A DNA stretch of 36,244 bases, from positions 1 to 36,244 of the forward strand of contig CAIVPQ010000193.1 of assembly GCA_903907835.1 (NCBI GenBank), in the 5' to 3' direction. The stretch's first letter is position 1; every line of letters begins with the position of its first letter. Source of the stretch: an uncultured Actinomycetes bacterium. Lineage in GTDB: Bacteria; Actinomycetota; Actinomycetes; S36-B12; UBA5976. Positions 12,092 to 21,501 of the stretch are shown piece by piece. Below the pieces are notes generated by a model that was given only the letters and a program-made list of their open reading frames with translations, made no database searches and was not told the origin of the DNA. The position numbers and the translations under genes were made by a program.

Positions 12092-12105
12092 TATCCTGCT
12101 TAATC
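12092..12105 (+). promoter_or_regulatory. Putative leaderless promoter of murA: TATCCT (12092-12097), 8 nt, GTG at 12106
   Basis: TATCCTgcttaatcGTG, with MurA homology starting right at this GTG. Confidence 0.45.
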
Positions 12106-13383
12106 GTGGATGTTTTTCGTGTTCAAGGTGGCGCGCGCCTCGTAGGCGAGGTGTGGGTTACTGGCGCGAAAAATAGTAGTTTGAAATTGATGGCTGTGGC
12201 GTTGCTCGCTACCGGACGTTCAGTAATTCATGCAGTGCCAAATATATTGGATGTCACAATCATGGCTGAATTGTTGCGCCGGCTTGGCTGTGCGGTGGAA
12301 TATTCTGCCGAAACCCAAACTGTAGTAATTGATGTGCCAGAACAAATTTCTCATCGAGCCGACTACGACCTAGTTCGACGCATGCGCGCTTCAATCGCAG
12401 TCTTAGGCCCACTTGTTGCTCGCACTGGTTCAGCCGATGTGGCTCTGCCTGGTGGCGATGCCATTGGCTCGCGTGGATTAGATATGCATATCGCTGGATT
12501 AGAACTTATGGGCGCTGAGGTGACAAGTGAGCACGGCTATCTTGTCGTGCATGCTCCCGAAGCTGGCTTAAGTGGAACACAACTTTATTTGGATTTCCCA
12601 AGTGTGGGGGCAACTGAGACTTTGCTAATGGCAGCGGTCACAGCGAATGGCGTGACAAAAATCGACAATGCAGCACGAGAGCCTGAGATTATTGATATCT
12701 GTTTGATGCTGCAAGACATGGGTGCGCAAATTGAAGGCGTGGGTTCGCCTTTGCTCACAATTACAGGCGTCAAGTCACTCAAACCTGTCGAACATACAAC
12801 AGTTTCCGATCGAATTGTTGCCGGCTCTTGGGCAGTTGCGGCAGTTATGACCCAAGGTGACATCACCATTCATAATGCACGCATGGAGCATCTGAGCATT
12901 GCGTTAGAAAAGCTAACTGCTGCTGGCGCAAAAATTGAGGCCACTGATGATGGATTCAGAGTCTCAATGGAGACCCGACCAAAGTCAACAGACATCGTGA
13001 CACTTCCGTATCCGGGTTTCCCCACAGATCTACAACCTCAGTTCATCGCGCTTAACGCAATCGCAGATGGAACTTGCATGGTTACGGAAAATCTCTTTGA
13101 GGCTCGCTTTCGCTTTGTCCAGGAATTGAGTCGACTTGGTGCTGATGTTCGCACTGATGGCCACCATGCTTTAGTGCGAGGTAAGCAAAAACTTTCAGGT
13201 GCACCGGTAGAGGCGACCGACATTCGAGCTGGCGTCGGCTTAGTTCTTGCGGGCTTGGTCGCTGAGGGCGAGACTTTGGTGCATTGCATTGACCACATTG
13301 ATCGTGGCTACGTTAAGTTCGAGGAGCAACTGCGCTCACTCGGGGCGACTATCGAGCGCGAGACGCTCCCGGACCTCGACTAA
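12106..13383 (+). CDS. murA: UDP-N-acetylglucosamine 1-carboxyvinyltransferase (Asp-type active site)
   Basis: [29 protein letters not shown] start; [39 protein letters not shown]-terminal [21 protein letters not shown] 12106 preferred over the track start 12046. Confidence 0.95.
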   Translation: MDVFRVQGGARLVGEVWVTGAKNSSLKLMAVALLATGRSVIHAVPNILDVTIMAELLRRLGCAVEYSAETQTVVIDVPEQISHRADYDLVRRMRASIAVLGPLVARTGSADVALPGGDAIGSRGLDMHIAGLELMGAEVTSEHGYLVVHAPEAGLSGTQLYLDFPSVGATETLLMAAVTANGVTKIDNAAREPEIIDICLMLQDMGAQIEGVGSPLLTITGVKSLKPVEHTTVSDRIVAGSWAVAAVMTQGDITIHNARMEHLSIALEKLTAAGAKIEATDDGFRVSMETRPKSTDIVTLPYPGFPTDLQPQFIALNAIADGTCMVTENLFEARFRFVQELSRLGADVRTDGHHALVRGKQKLSGAPVEATDIRAGVGLVLAGLVAEGETLVHCIDHIDRGYVKFEEQLRSLGATIERETLPDLD

Positions 13384-13693
13384 GAATCTGTCGAGCAGCT
13401 TTTTCATCTTTAGGCCAAACCATAACGCGTGGACCGTCATTGGTATTTGCCAGATTCGCCTTGATCCCAGCGTCAATTAAAGTGCGCCGGAGAACTTCGC
13501 CTTCGATGAATGTGTTTGGCGAGGCTATAGGCACGAGTAGACCGTATTCAGTTGCCTTGCCAGGCTCAGCCGGCCTGGCAATCAGTGATCCTCCACGGCG
13601 AAAACCCCACTTTAAAACCAAAATCATGATTCCAAGACCTAGAAATCCAATTAATGGACCGAAGATAAATGAATAAGCATTCCAAGAGGGCAC
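13349..13693 (-). CDS. Conserved small membrane protein
   Basis: GTG start with upstream aggagag; one N-terminal TM segment; 3' end overlaps murA 3' end by 35 bp in convergent orientation. Confidence 0.6.
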   Translation of the reverse strand: MPSWNAYSFIFGPLIGFLGLGIMILVLKWGFRRGGSLIARPAEPGKATEYGLLVPIASPNTFIEGEVLRRTLIDAGIKANLANTNDGPRVMVWPKDEKAARQILSRGPGASRAR

Positions 13694-13738
13694 CTATCGA
13701 TTCTCTCCTAATCGTGCCTCGTGCGCATTCCTTAATTC

Positions 13739-14413
13739 TTAAAACAACCGCAAGGAAGGATCATCAATCCCGCGCAGTGAATCGTAATCGATAACTAAAC
13801 ATTCAATTCCTCGGTCTTGAGCCAAGGTTTTAGCCTGGGGCTTGATTTCTTGTGCGGCAAAGATACCGCGCACTGGTTTGAGTAAAGGATCTCGATTCAA
13901 CAGCTCGAGGTAACGAGTTAGTTGCTCAACGCCATCAATATCTCCACGTCGCTTAATTTCAATGGCGACTGTTGCGCCATTGTTGTCTCTGCAAAGGATG
14001 TCCACGGGTCCAATCGCAGTTGGAAATTCTCGGCGCACCAAGGTCCAGTCCGGACCAAATGTGTCAATGTGTTGAGCAAGTAGTTCTTGAAGATGCGACT
14101 CGACTCCGTCCTTGATTAATCCAGGGTCAACGCCAAGTTCATGTGAGACATCATTGTGAACTTCGTGCAACGTGATGATGAGCTGTTCGCCCGCCTTGTT
14201 GGTGACTGTCCAGACGACTTCGCCAGATTCATTCTCGCTTTCGTGCAACGAACAAGGTGGGCTCATCCAGTTCAGGGGCTTGTATGCGCGATCGTCGGCA
14301 TGAATTGAAACACTGCCATCGGCCTTAACTAGTAGCAGACGTGTTGCCACCGGCAAATGAGCACTGAGCTTTCCTACGTATTGAGCGGAGCAGGTGGAAA
14401 TGACTAGGCGCAT
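13739..14413 (-). CDS. nucS: Endonuclease NucS (non-canonical mismatch repair)
   Basis: [53 protein letters not shown] and [39 protein letters not shown] (D-ExK nuclease motif). Alternative upstream start at 14497. Confidence 0.93.
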   Translation of the reverse strand: MRLVISTCSAQYVGKLSAHLPVATRLLLVKADGSVSIHADDRAYKPLNWMSPPCSLHESENESGEVVWTVTNKAGEQLIITLHEVHNDVSHELGVDPGLIKDGVESHLQELLAQHIDTFGPDWTLVRREFPTAIGPVDILCRDNNGATVAIEIKRRGDIDGVEQLTRYLELLNRDPLLKPVRGIFAAQEIKPQAKTLAQDRGIECLVIDYDSLRGIDDPSLRLF

Positions 14414-14501
14414 TCCAACACCGTATCGTCTGGCTATTTGCCCTTCTAGATTGGGTTCAAGCTCTAACACTGATGCAAGGAAGAATCTGGCACCCATTGC
14501 T

Positions 14502-14513
14502 TAGACTTAACTT
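14502..14513 (+). promoter_or_regulatory. Putative leaderless promoter: TAGACT (14502-14507), 6 nt, ATG at 14514
   Basis: TAGACTtaacttATG; same hexamer as at glyA and the cysteine desulfurase. Confidence 0.45.
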
Positions 14514-14807
14514 ATGAGCCGGCGTAATCGCAGAGAACCCAATCCTGAAATTGGGGAAATCAAGATTGGTGGGATTCGCAAGAGTGAAGAACTCAAAGAT
14601 GGTGGCTGGATTGTCGTTTCCATCACGGGTTCATCAGCGGTAAAAGATTATCGTTGCCCTGGCTGTGACATGACCATTCCTCAAGGCACTCCACATCTAG
14701 TTGCTTGGCCAGATTACTTAACAGGTGGAGATGGCGCAGTTGACGAGCGCAGGCATTGGCATACGCAATGTTGGCGTCGCCGGACCAGACAAACAGGTAA
14801 GCGATAA
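14514..14807 (+). CDS. Small putative Zn-ribbon protein
   Basis: 97 aa; CPGCDMTIPQGTPHLVAW...HWHTQC arrangement of Cys/His; basic termini. Confidence 0.7.
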   Translation: MSRRNRREPNPEIGEIKIGGIRKSEELKDGGWIVVSITGSSAVKDYRCPGCDMTIPQGTPHLVAWPDYLTGGDGAVDERRHWHTQCWRRRTRQTGKR

Positions 14808-14809
14808 AA

Positions 14810-15568
14810 GTGGCTGAAATAGTTTCAAACAGTGTGCTTCCGGCAAATCGCGAGGCAATTACTCTGCAGACAAGTGATGGGCTTGAACTTGTGGGCGAAT
14901 TGGCTATGCCCATTACAGGCGCACCGGTTGCGACTTTACTTTTGTTACACCCAAATCCAATTGCCGAAGGCATGATGGACAGCCACCTCTTCAGAAAGGC
15001 CGCATGGCGTCTTCCAGCCCTTAGCAACATAGCAATCTTGCGTTGGAACACCAGAGGAACTTGTAGTGCAGCTGGGCGAAGTCAAGGACAATTTGATAAT
15101 GGTCATGGCGAGGGACTGGACCTCATGGCCGCGCTAAAATTTGCAAAGTCGAGAAACTTGCCAAACATCTGGTTGGTTGGCTGGTCTTTTGGGACCGATG
15201 TTTTGTTGATGCATGGAAATGTTGATCCAGTCCAAGGCGGTATTTTGTTGAGTCCGCCCTTGAAGTGGAGCAAGCCAGAAGATTTGCAAAATTGGGCACA
15301 AACTGGCCGGCCACTTACTGCACTCGTTCCAGAGTTGGACGAGTTCTTAGTTCCAGAACAGGCCAGCGAACGTTTTGCAATAATTCCGCAGTGTGAAGTT
15401 GTAGCTATTCCAAATTGTAAGCACTTGTGGGTCGGCGAGAAATATGTACGTGTTGCTTTGAGTGAGATTCTCAAGCGCGTGCTACCTGATACGCCGGCTT
15501 TGGATTGGACTTGGGATGGTCCAATGCAAAAGTGGGATGACCTTGCTGGCGGACTCAGGCAATTGTGA
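14810..15568 (+). CDS. Alpha/beta hydrolase
   Basis: GTG start; LLLHPNP oxyanion region, GWSFG nucleophile elbow, late His in NCKHLWVG. Confidence 0.75.
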   Translation: MAEIVSNSVLPANREAITLQTSDGLELVGELAMPITGAPVATLLLLHPNPIAEGMMDSHLFRKAAWRLPALSNIAILRWNTRGTCSAAGRSQGQFDNGHGEGLDLMAALKFAKSRNLPNIWLVGWSFGTDVLLMHGNVDPVQGGILLSPPLKWSKPEDLQNWAQTGRPLTALVPELDEFLVPEQASERFAIIPQCEVVAIPNCKHLWVGEKYVRVALSEILKRVLPDTPALDWTWDGPMQKWDDLAGGLRQL

Positions 15569-16353
15569 TGAGCACTGAGTCGAATACAAAGCACGCCGTA
15601 GTGCTTTTGCATCCGTTCCCATTTGACTCTCGAATCTGGCGTGAAGTCCAAGAGAAATTGACCGACTGCGGTTACTTGGTTCTAGCGCCAAACTTTCGAG
15701 GTTGTGGCAATGTCGAGCTTGGTGCCCAGCAACCTGATCTTGAATTGCTAGGTCAAGACATGTGGAACCTTTTGGACCTAGAGGGAATTAGCAATCCGAT
15801 TGTTATTGGCATCTCTTTGGGTGGATATGTCGCAATGAGTATGTTGCGGCAAAGACCACTTGGTATCGCTGGGCTTGGTTTAGTGGATACCAAAGCGTCA
15901 GCAGATTCAATGGATGCCCGGACAACTCGACTTGCCATCGCTGAAAACATGAACTCACAGACCGCAGTAACTGACTTGACCACGGCAATGCTTCCGAGGC
16001 TTTTGAGCGAGTTCACGCAAAATCATCGCGCAAAGCAGAGCCAAGAAGTTCTCACTTGGATGCAAGAGGCTTCTGCGACAACAATTGCTTGGCTTCAGCG
16101 AGCGATGGCACATCGACCAAGTAGCTTGGCACAATTGGCCAAATTCGCTGGTCCTGTTTTGCTCTTGCGGGGCAGTGAAGATCAAGTTTGTAGTGCACAA
16201 GATTATGCCGATATGTCCGCTGTTTTACCCAGTGCCCAATATTTAGAAATTCCGAATACGGCCCATCTGCCACCAATTGAAGATCCCGAAGCCACCGCTA
16301 CAGCGATACTAAATTGGTTGCAGTTTGCGTGTTCCCAACTATCTTCTCGGTAA
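15568..16353 (+). CDS. Alpha/beta hydrolase
   Basis: TGATG overlap with previous gene; VVLLHPFPFDSRIW, GISLGG nucleophile elbow, LLLRGSEDQVC and NTAHLPPIEDPE motifs. Confidence 0.88.
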   Translation: MSTESNTKHAVVLLHPFPFDSRIWREVQEKLTDCGYLVLAPNFRGCGNVELGAQQPDLELLGQDMWNLLDLEGISNPIVIGISLGGYVAMSMLRQRPLGIAGLGLVDTKASADSMDARTTRLAIAENMNSQTAVTDLTTAMLPRLLSEFTQNHRAKQSQEVLTWMQEASATTIAWLQRAMAHRPSSLAQLAKFAGPVLLLRGSEDQVCSAQDYADMSAVLPSAQYLEIPNTAHLPPIEDPEATATAILNWLQFACSQLSSR

Positions 16354-16385
16354 CGCTCGGGCGATGGATGAGGCACAATAGTTAG

Positions 16386-17303
16386 GTGACTCAACTACCG
16401 ATGAACTTACAAGGTGTCGTAGACCTAGGAGCTATTGCTGCTGCGCGAGAGGCTCAGGCAAAGGCTGAAAAAGCGGCAGCGGAACGCGAACAAAACCCTG
16501 AAGCCATCGTCACGGTAATTGATGTAACAACCGCATCATTCGAAGTCGATGTTATGAATACATCAATGACCGTGCCAGTCATCCTGGATTTGTGGGCAAC
16601 TTGGTGTGAGCCATGTAAACAACTTTCCCCAGTTTTGGAAGCCTTAGCTGCCGAGTACGGTGGACGTTGGATTTTGGCGAAGGTTGATGTTGATGCGGAA
16701 CAACAAATTGCCGCAGCGTTCAAAGTGCAAACTGTTCCATCCGTTTTTGTAGTAATTGGTGGTCAAGTTGCCCCATTGTTTCAGGGAGCGATGCCCGCAC
16801 CTCAAGTCAGGGAAGTCATCGAGGCAGTTCTTGCTCAAGCGGCCAGCGTCGGAATTAACGGTGGACAGAGTGATGTGGAAGAAGAGCCGGTAAGCGATCC
16901 GAGATTCGATGCTGCCGAAGCAGCGATTGAATTGGGGGATTGGGACCAGGCCGCTAAAGCGTACGAGACTTTACTCTTGAGTGCCCCAAATGACCCCATT
17001 GCAAAAATCGGTTTACTAAATGCTTTGCTCTGGCAACGAATCGACGGTGTGGATTTTGACGAAGCAATCGCTAAGGCAGAAAATAACTCGGATTTAGAAA
17101 CTCAACTTCTTGCCAGTGATGTTGATTTCATGTGCAACAATTTTGCCGATGCATTCAAGCGACTCACTCAGATTGTTGCTAACGGTGATGCAGGTGACAA
17201 AGATAAGGCCAAAACGCGACTGTTGGAACTGTTCGATATTGCTGGTGGGGCCGATCCGGCCGTGGTGCAAGGGCGAATCAATCTTTCAAACGCACTCTTC
17301 TAA
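16386..17303 (+). CDS. Thioredoxin-domain co-chaperone (YbbN/CnoX-like) with TPR-like C-terminus
   Basis: ILDLWATWCEPCKQLSPVLE, TVPSVFVV cis-Pro, then helical TPR-like region (DWDQAAKAYETLLLSAPNDPIAKIGLLNALL); GTG start. Confidence 0.88.
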   Translation: MTQLPMNLQGVVDLGAIAAAREAQAKAEKAAAEREQNPEAIVTVIDVTTASFEVDVMNTSMTVPVILDLWATWCEPCKQLSPVLEALAAEYGGRWILAKVDVDAEQQIAAAFKVQTVPSVFVVIGGQVAPLFQGAMPAPQVREVIEAVLAQAASVGINGGQSDVEEEPVSDPRFDAAEAAIELGDWDQAAKAYETLLLSAPNDPIAKIGLLNALLWQRIDGVDFDEAIAKAENNSDLETQLLASDVDFMCNNFADAFKRLTQIVANGDAGDKDKAKTRLLELFDIAGGADPAVVQGRINLSNALF

Positions 17304-17325
17304 CCAGGGCGCTTTATCGATTGCC

Positions 17326-19473
17326 CTAAGCCAAGGTGTACCAGCAAGTAGATAATGGCGGCAAAGTTATTACCAACTTGGCATCTTGACCATTGATTGG
17401 GTGATCGTGAGCCACTAGATCCCCGGCATTTAAGATTCCTGATCCTCCAAATTTCTCATCATCGGTATTTAGAATCTCACGCCATTGTCCAGCAGAAGGA
17501 ACGCCCAAGGCGTAATTGTGTCGGACTACTGGTGACAGGTTAGTGACTGACAAAATCATTGAGCCACCATGACCATGTCTGACCCAAGCGAAGACATTGT
17601 CTGAAGCACCATCGAGCACAAGCCAAGAAAATCCAGCAGGCTCATTATCTAGTTCCCAAAGTTGTGGGGTGGCTTTATAGATTCGGTTCAACTGGGTAAC
17701 ACACTCAAGCATGCCTTGGTGAGGTTGGTAATCAAGTAAATGCCAGTCGAGTGAGTTTGCCTGTGACCATTCTTGAGGTTGAGCAAATTCAGTTCCCATA
17801 AAAATAAGTTGTTTGCCAGGATGAGCCCACATAAAGCCAAGGTACGCGCGCATGTTTGCAAGCTTTTGCCAATGGTCTCCAGGCATCCGCTCATAAAGCG
17901 AACCCTTACCGTGGACAACCTCATCGTGACTAATCGGCAAAATAAAGTTTTCACTCCAGGCATAAGCCAAGGAGAATGTCATTTCTCCATGGTGATACCT
18001 ACGATGAATTGGGTCATTGGACATGTACTCAAGTGAGTCGTGCATCCATCCCATATTCCACTTGAAGCCAAAACCTAGACCGCCGTGATCTGTCGGACTG
18101 GTCACACCGCCCCACGCAGTTGATTCTTCAGCAATCATCACAACACCCGGTAATTTGCGGTACACCGTGGCATTAGTTTCCTGCATGAAGGCAACGGCTT
18201 CCAGGTTTTCGCGACCCCCGAGACTGTTGGGCTCCCATTCACCGACCTCTCGCGAATAGTCGAGGTACAACATTGATGAAACCGCATCCACTCGAAGGCC
18301 ATCAATGTGATATTCCGATAGCCAATACAGTGCATTTGCCACTAGGAAATTGCGAACTTCGTTGCGACCAAAGTCAAAGATTAATGTTCCCCAGTCCGGA
18401 TGTTCGCCACGGCGGGGATCCGCATGCTCGTAAAGCGCACTTCCATCAAACTTAGCCAGTGCCCATGAATCTTTTGGAAAGTGAGCAGGTACCCAGTCAA
18501 CGAGAACTGCAATGTTTGCTTGATGCAATGCATCAACTAGGTATCGGAAATCATCCGGGTTGCCAAAACGCGAAGATGGCGCGTAGTAACCGGTGACTTG
18601 GTAGCCCCATGATGGTGCATAAGGATGTTCGGCTACTGGCATGAACTCAACGTGCGTGAACTCAGTTTGCTTTAGGTAAGTAACCAGTTGATCGGCAAGT
18701 TCACGATAAGTCAGACCAGGCTTCCAAGAACCGATGTGCACTTCGTAAATTGACATGGCGCCGTCGTGCGGATTAATTGTTTCACGTTGCTTCATCCAAG
18801 CCTGATCATTCCAGGCATATTGCGATTCAAATACGCGAGACGCATTTGCTGGCGGGACATCAGTAGCAAAAGCCATCGGATCAGATTTAGTGTGCCAGTT
18901 TCCGTCACGACCGAGTATTTCAAATCGGTAGTAAGCGCCGGCTGTGACGAAAGGAATGAATAATTCCCAGACTCCTGAGTTGCCCATTGATCGCATTGGG
19001 TGCGCGACACTCTCCCAAGCGTTAAAGTCACCAGCAATACGCACTCCTTGAGCATTTGGCGCCCAAACAGTGAATGAAACACCTCGCACATTTCCAAGTT
19101 GGCGAACATGTGCACCGAGTACTCGCCAAAGATCCTCATGGCGACCAGCGCTAAATAGATTTAAATCAAAGTCGCTGATTGTTGGCAAAAAACGATAAGG
19201 ATCATCCGCTGGTATTGATCCTTGGCCGTAATCAACGCTGAGTGTGTAATCGGGGACTTCATCTAGTTTTAGTTCCACTACCCATGTGCCACGATGTTCC
19301 GCAGTCATCGGATGATGCACACTATTAATCACAACATCTACAGAGATGGCCCATGGTCGCAGTACGCGTATTTGCACGGTTCCTAAGCGTGAGTGTGGCC
19401 CAAGAACGGCATGGGGTTGATGATGCCAACCTTCTACTAACTGATCTATCTCGCTTAGTTGCGCATTAGTCAT
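17326..19473 (-). CDS. glgB: 1,4-alpha-glucan branching enzyme
   Basis: WAPNAQGVRIAGDFNAW, HIDGLRVDAVSSMLYLDYSR, MIAEESTAW, ISHDEVVHGKGSL; RBS aaaaggg. Confidence 0.97.
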   Translation of the reverse strand: MTNAQLSEIDQLVEGWHHQPHAVLGPHSRLGTVQIRVLRPWAISVDVVINSVHHPMTAEHRGTWVVELKLDEVPDYTLSVDYGQGSIPADDPYRFLPTISDFDLNLFSAGRHEDLWRVLGAHVRQLGNVRGVSFTVWAPNAQGVRIAGDFNAWESVAHPMRSMGNSGVWELFIPFVTAGAYYRFEILGRDGNWHTKSDPMAFATDVPPANASRVFESQYAWNDQAWMKQRETINPHDGAMSIYEVHIGSWKPGLTYRELADQLVTYLKQTEFTHVEFMPVAEHPYAPSWGYQVTGYYAPSSRFGNPDDFRYLVDALHQANIAVLVDWVPAHFPKDSWALAKFDGSALYEHADPRRGEHPDWGTLIFDFGRNEVRNFLVANALYWLSEYHIDGLRVDAVSSMLYLDYSREVGEWEPNSLGGRENLEAVAFMQETNATVYRKLPGVVMIAEESTAWGGVTSPTDHGGLGFGFKWNMGWMHDSLEYMSNDPIHRRYHHGEMTFSLAYAWSENFILPISHDEVVHGKGSLYERMPGDHWQKLANMRAYLGFMWAHPGKQLIFMGTEFAQPQEWSQANSLDWHLLDYQPHQGMLECVTQLNRIYKATPQLWELDNEPAGFSWLVLDGASDNVFAWVRHGHGGSMILSVTNLSPVVRHNYALGVPSAGQWREILNTDDEKFGGSGILNAGDLVAHDHPINGQDAKLVITLPPLSTCWYTLA

Positions 19474-19490
19474 GTGATCCCTTTTAGCCT

Positions 19491-21470
19491 TTAACTTTTT
19501 ACAGACATTATCAGGGCACAGGCGGTATTTGGGTTTAGCTCGATGTCATTGTGTTCGTGCCAAGCCCAGGTTCTTCCGCTGAGCTCGTCAGTAAGGGTCA
19601 CTTTCTCATGCCAGTTTGCGCCGAGTGCTGGCATGTTGAGATGAATTGTGGTTCGAATTGTGCGACTTGGATCCAAGGTCACAACAACGAGAACTATGTC
19701 GTTACCTTCTTGCTTCGAGTAACAGATAACCGAATCATCATCAGCCCTGTGAAAAGTTATGTTTCGCAATTGCTGAAGGGCTACATGAGAACGACGAATG
19801 GTATTTAGTTGAGTAATAAAAGGCGCAAGAGTAGTGCCTGCTTTTGCTGCACCAACCCAGTCACGAGGTTTGTATTCATACTTTTCGGAATCTAGATATT
19901 CTTCCGATCCTGGTTCTGTTGGCACATTTTCATAAAGTTCAAATCCAGCGTAGATTCCCCACGTGGGGCTAAGGGTTGCCGCCAAGGCCGCTCTAATTGC
20001 AAATGCATTGGGCCCGCCACGTTGTAAGTACTCAGGCAAGATGTCTGGAGTGTTAACAAAAAAGTTTGGTCGCATGTATGCACTTGCGTGACCGGCTAGT
20101 TCATTTAGATATTCAGTAATTTCTTGTTTGGAATTTCGCCAAGTGAAGTATGTGTAACTTTGTTGAAAGCCAACTTCGCCTAGTGCACGCATCATTGCTG
20201 GTCTAGTGAAAGCTTCCGCTAAGAAAATCACATCTGGATCGGTTTGATTTACCTCGCCAATCAAACGTTCCCAGAAGTAAACAGGTTTGGTGTGTGGATT
20301 GTCTACTCGGAAAATCAAAACGCCCTGCTTGATCCAGTGTTTTACGACGCGTAAGACTTCTTGGTAAATACCTTCTGCGTCATTATCGAAATTTATTGGA
20401 TAGATGTCTTGATATTTCTTTGGTGGGTTTTCGGCATAAGCGATTGTGCCATCAACTCGCGTAGTGAACCATTCAGAATGCTCTGTTACCCAGGGATGGT
20501 CTGGGCTTGCTTGTAGCGCTAGATCAAGGGCAATCTCGATGCCTAATTTATTGGCAGTTTTAACAAATTCCTTGAAATCTGCAAGTGTGCCCAAGTCAGG
20601 ATGAATTGCATCATGGCCACCCTCGGACGAACCAACAGCCCAAGGAGAGCCTGGGTCGTTTGGTCCCGGTGTCAAAGTATTGTTTGGTCCTTTGCGAAAA
20701 GCGAGGCCAACTGGATGTATGGGAGGCAGATAAAGAACATCAAATCCCATCTCGGAAACAGCAGGTAGGCGCTTTGCGGCAGTTTTAAATGTCCCGCTTT
20801 TCCAAGTTTCATCGGTGTTTTTAATCGCACCTTCAGAGCGCGGGAAAAATTCGTACCAACTGCCAAACAGTGCGCGCTTACGTTCTACCTTGATCGGGAA
20901 TGGTCCGTACTGGGAGACAAGTTCTCGGATTGGATTAGCCGCTAATGCAAGTTGGGCACTTTGCTCATCGACGATCGCCAATCGTTGTGCTGGTGTGAGG
21001 CCGGGATTTACTAGAGCTAAGCGCACACCTGTTAGTACGCGTGCGTCTTCTTCGTTGGCAGATATGACAATCTGGTCGATGAGCGCAGCACCTTCTGCGC
21101 ATTCGAGTTCCACATCAATCCCCATTGGCACTTTGACATGGAAACGATGAAGCCAGGTTGCAATGGGATTGCTCCAGGCTTCAATGTGAAATTGCCAAAT
21201 CCCAATAGCATTTAGCAGCACACTTGCTTCAAAACGGTCTGTGCCCGGCCCTGTTGGTTCCATGCGATTGCGACTAACAAGTACTCCGTCAGGGTCCGTA
21301 AGAATTACTTCGCCAGCGACTGCATCGTGACCCTCGCGAAAAATTGTGGCGGCGATGGGAAAGGTCTCGCCGAGCACTGCTTTTGCTGCTCTGGCATCTG
21401 CCAATACTGGCCAAACATCAAGCACTGGAATTCGACCCATGGTCACCGAAACTTTAGTGTTTTTCGTCAC
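19491..21470 (-). CDS. glgE: Alpha-1,4-glucan:maltose-1-phosphate maltosyltransferase
   Basis: GRIPVLDV N-terminal motif, FREGHDAV, DVLYLPPIHPVG, FRVDNPHTKPVYFWE. Confidence 0.96.
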   Translation of the reverse strand: MTKNTKVSVTMGRIPVLDVWPVLADARAAKAVLGETFPIAATIFREGHDAVAGEVILTDPDGVLVSRNRMEPTGPGTDRFEASVLLNAIGIWQFHIEAWSNPIATWLHRFHVKVPMGIDVELECAEGAALIDQIVISANEEDARVLTGVRLALVNPGLTPAQRLAIVDEQSAQLALAANPIRELVSQYGPFPIKVERKRALFGSWYEFFPRSEGAIKNTDETWKSGTFKTAAKRLPAVSEMGFDVLYLPPIHPVGLAFRKGPNNTLTPGPNDPGSPWAVGSSEGGHDAIHPDLGTLADFKEFVKTANKLGIEIALDLALQASPDHPWVTEHSEWFTTRVDGTIAYAENPPKKYQDIYPINFDNDAEGIYQEVLRVVKHWIKQGVLIFRVDNPHTKPVYFWERLIGEVNQTDPDVIFLAEAFTRPAMMRALGEVGFQQSYTYFTWRNSKQEITEYLNELAGHASAYMRPNFFVNTPDILPEYLQRGGPNAFAIRAALAATLSPTWGIYAGFELYENVPTEPGSEEYLDSEKYEYKPRDWVGAAKAGTTLAPFITQLNTIRRSHVALQQLRNITFHRADDDSVICYSKQEGNDIVLVVVTLDPSRTIRTTIHLNMPALGANWHEKVTLTDELSGRTWAWHEHNDIELNPNTACALIMSVKS

Positions 21471-21501
21471 GTTCTAACCGTACCGATAACTCAATTAAAA
21501 A

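Noticed and set aside
15103-15651. 182-aa minus-strand ORF
   Set aside because: Lies antisense to the confident alpha/beta hydrolase genes; low-complexity composition with no recognisable domain.
17306-17327. AGGGC...GCCCT hairpin between the thioredoxin gene and glgB as a terminator
   Set aside because: Only a 5-bp stem, no U-tract, and it overlaps the glgB stop codon; too weak to call.
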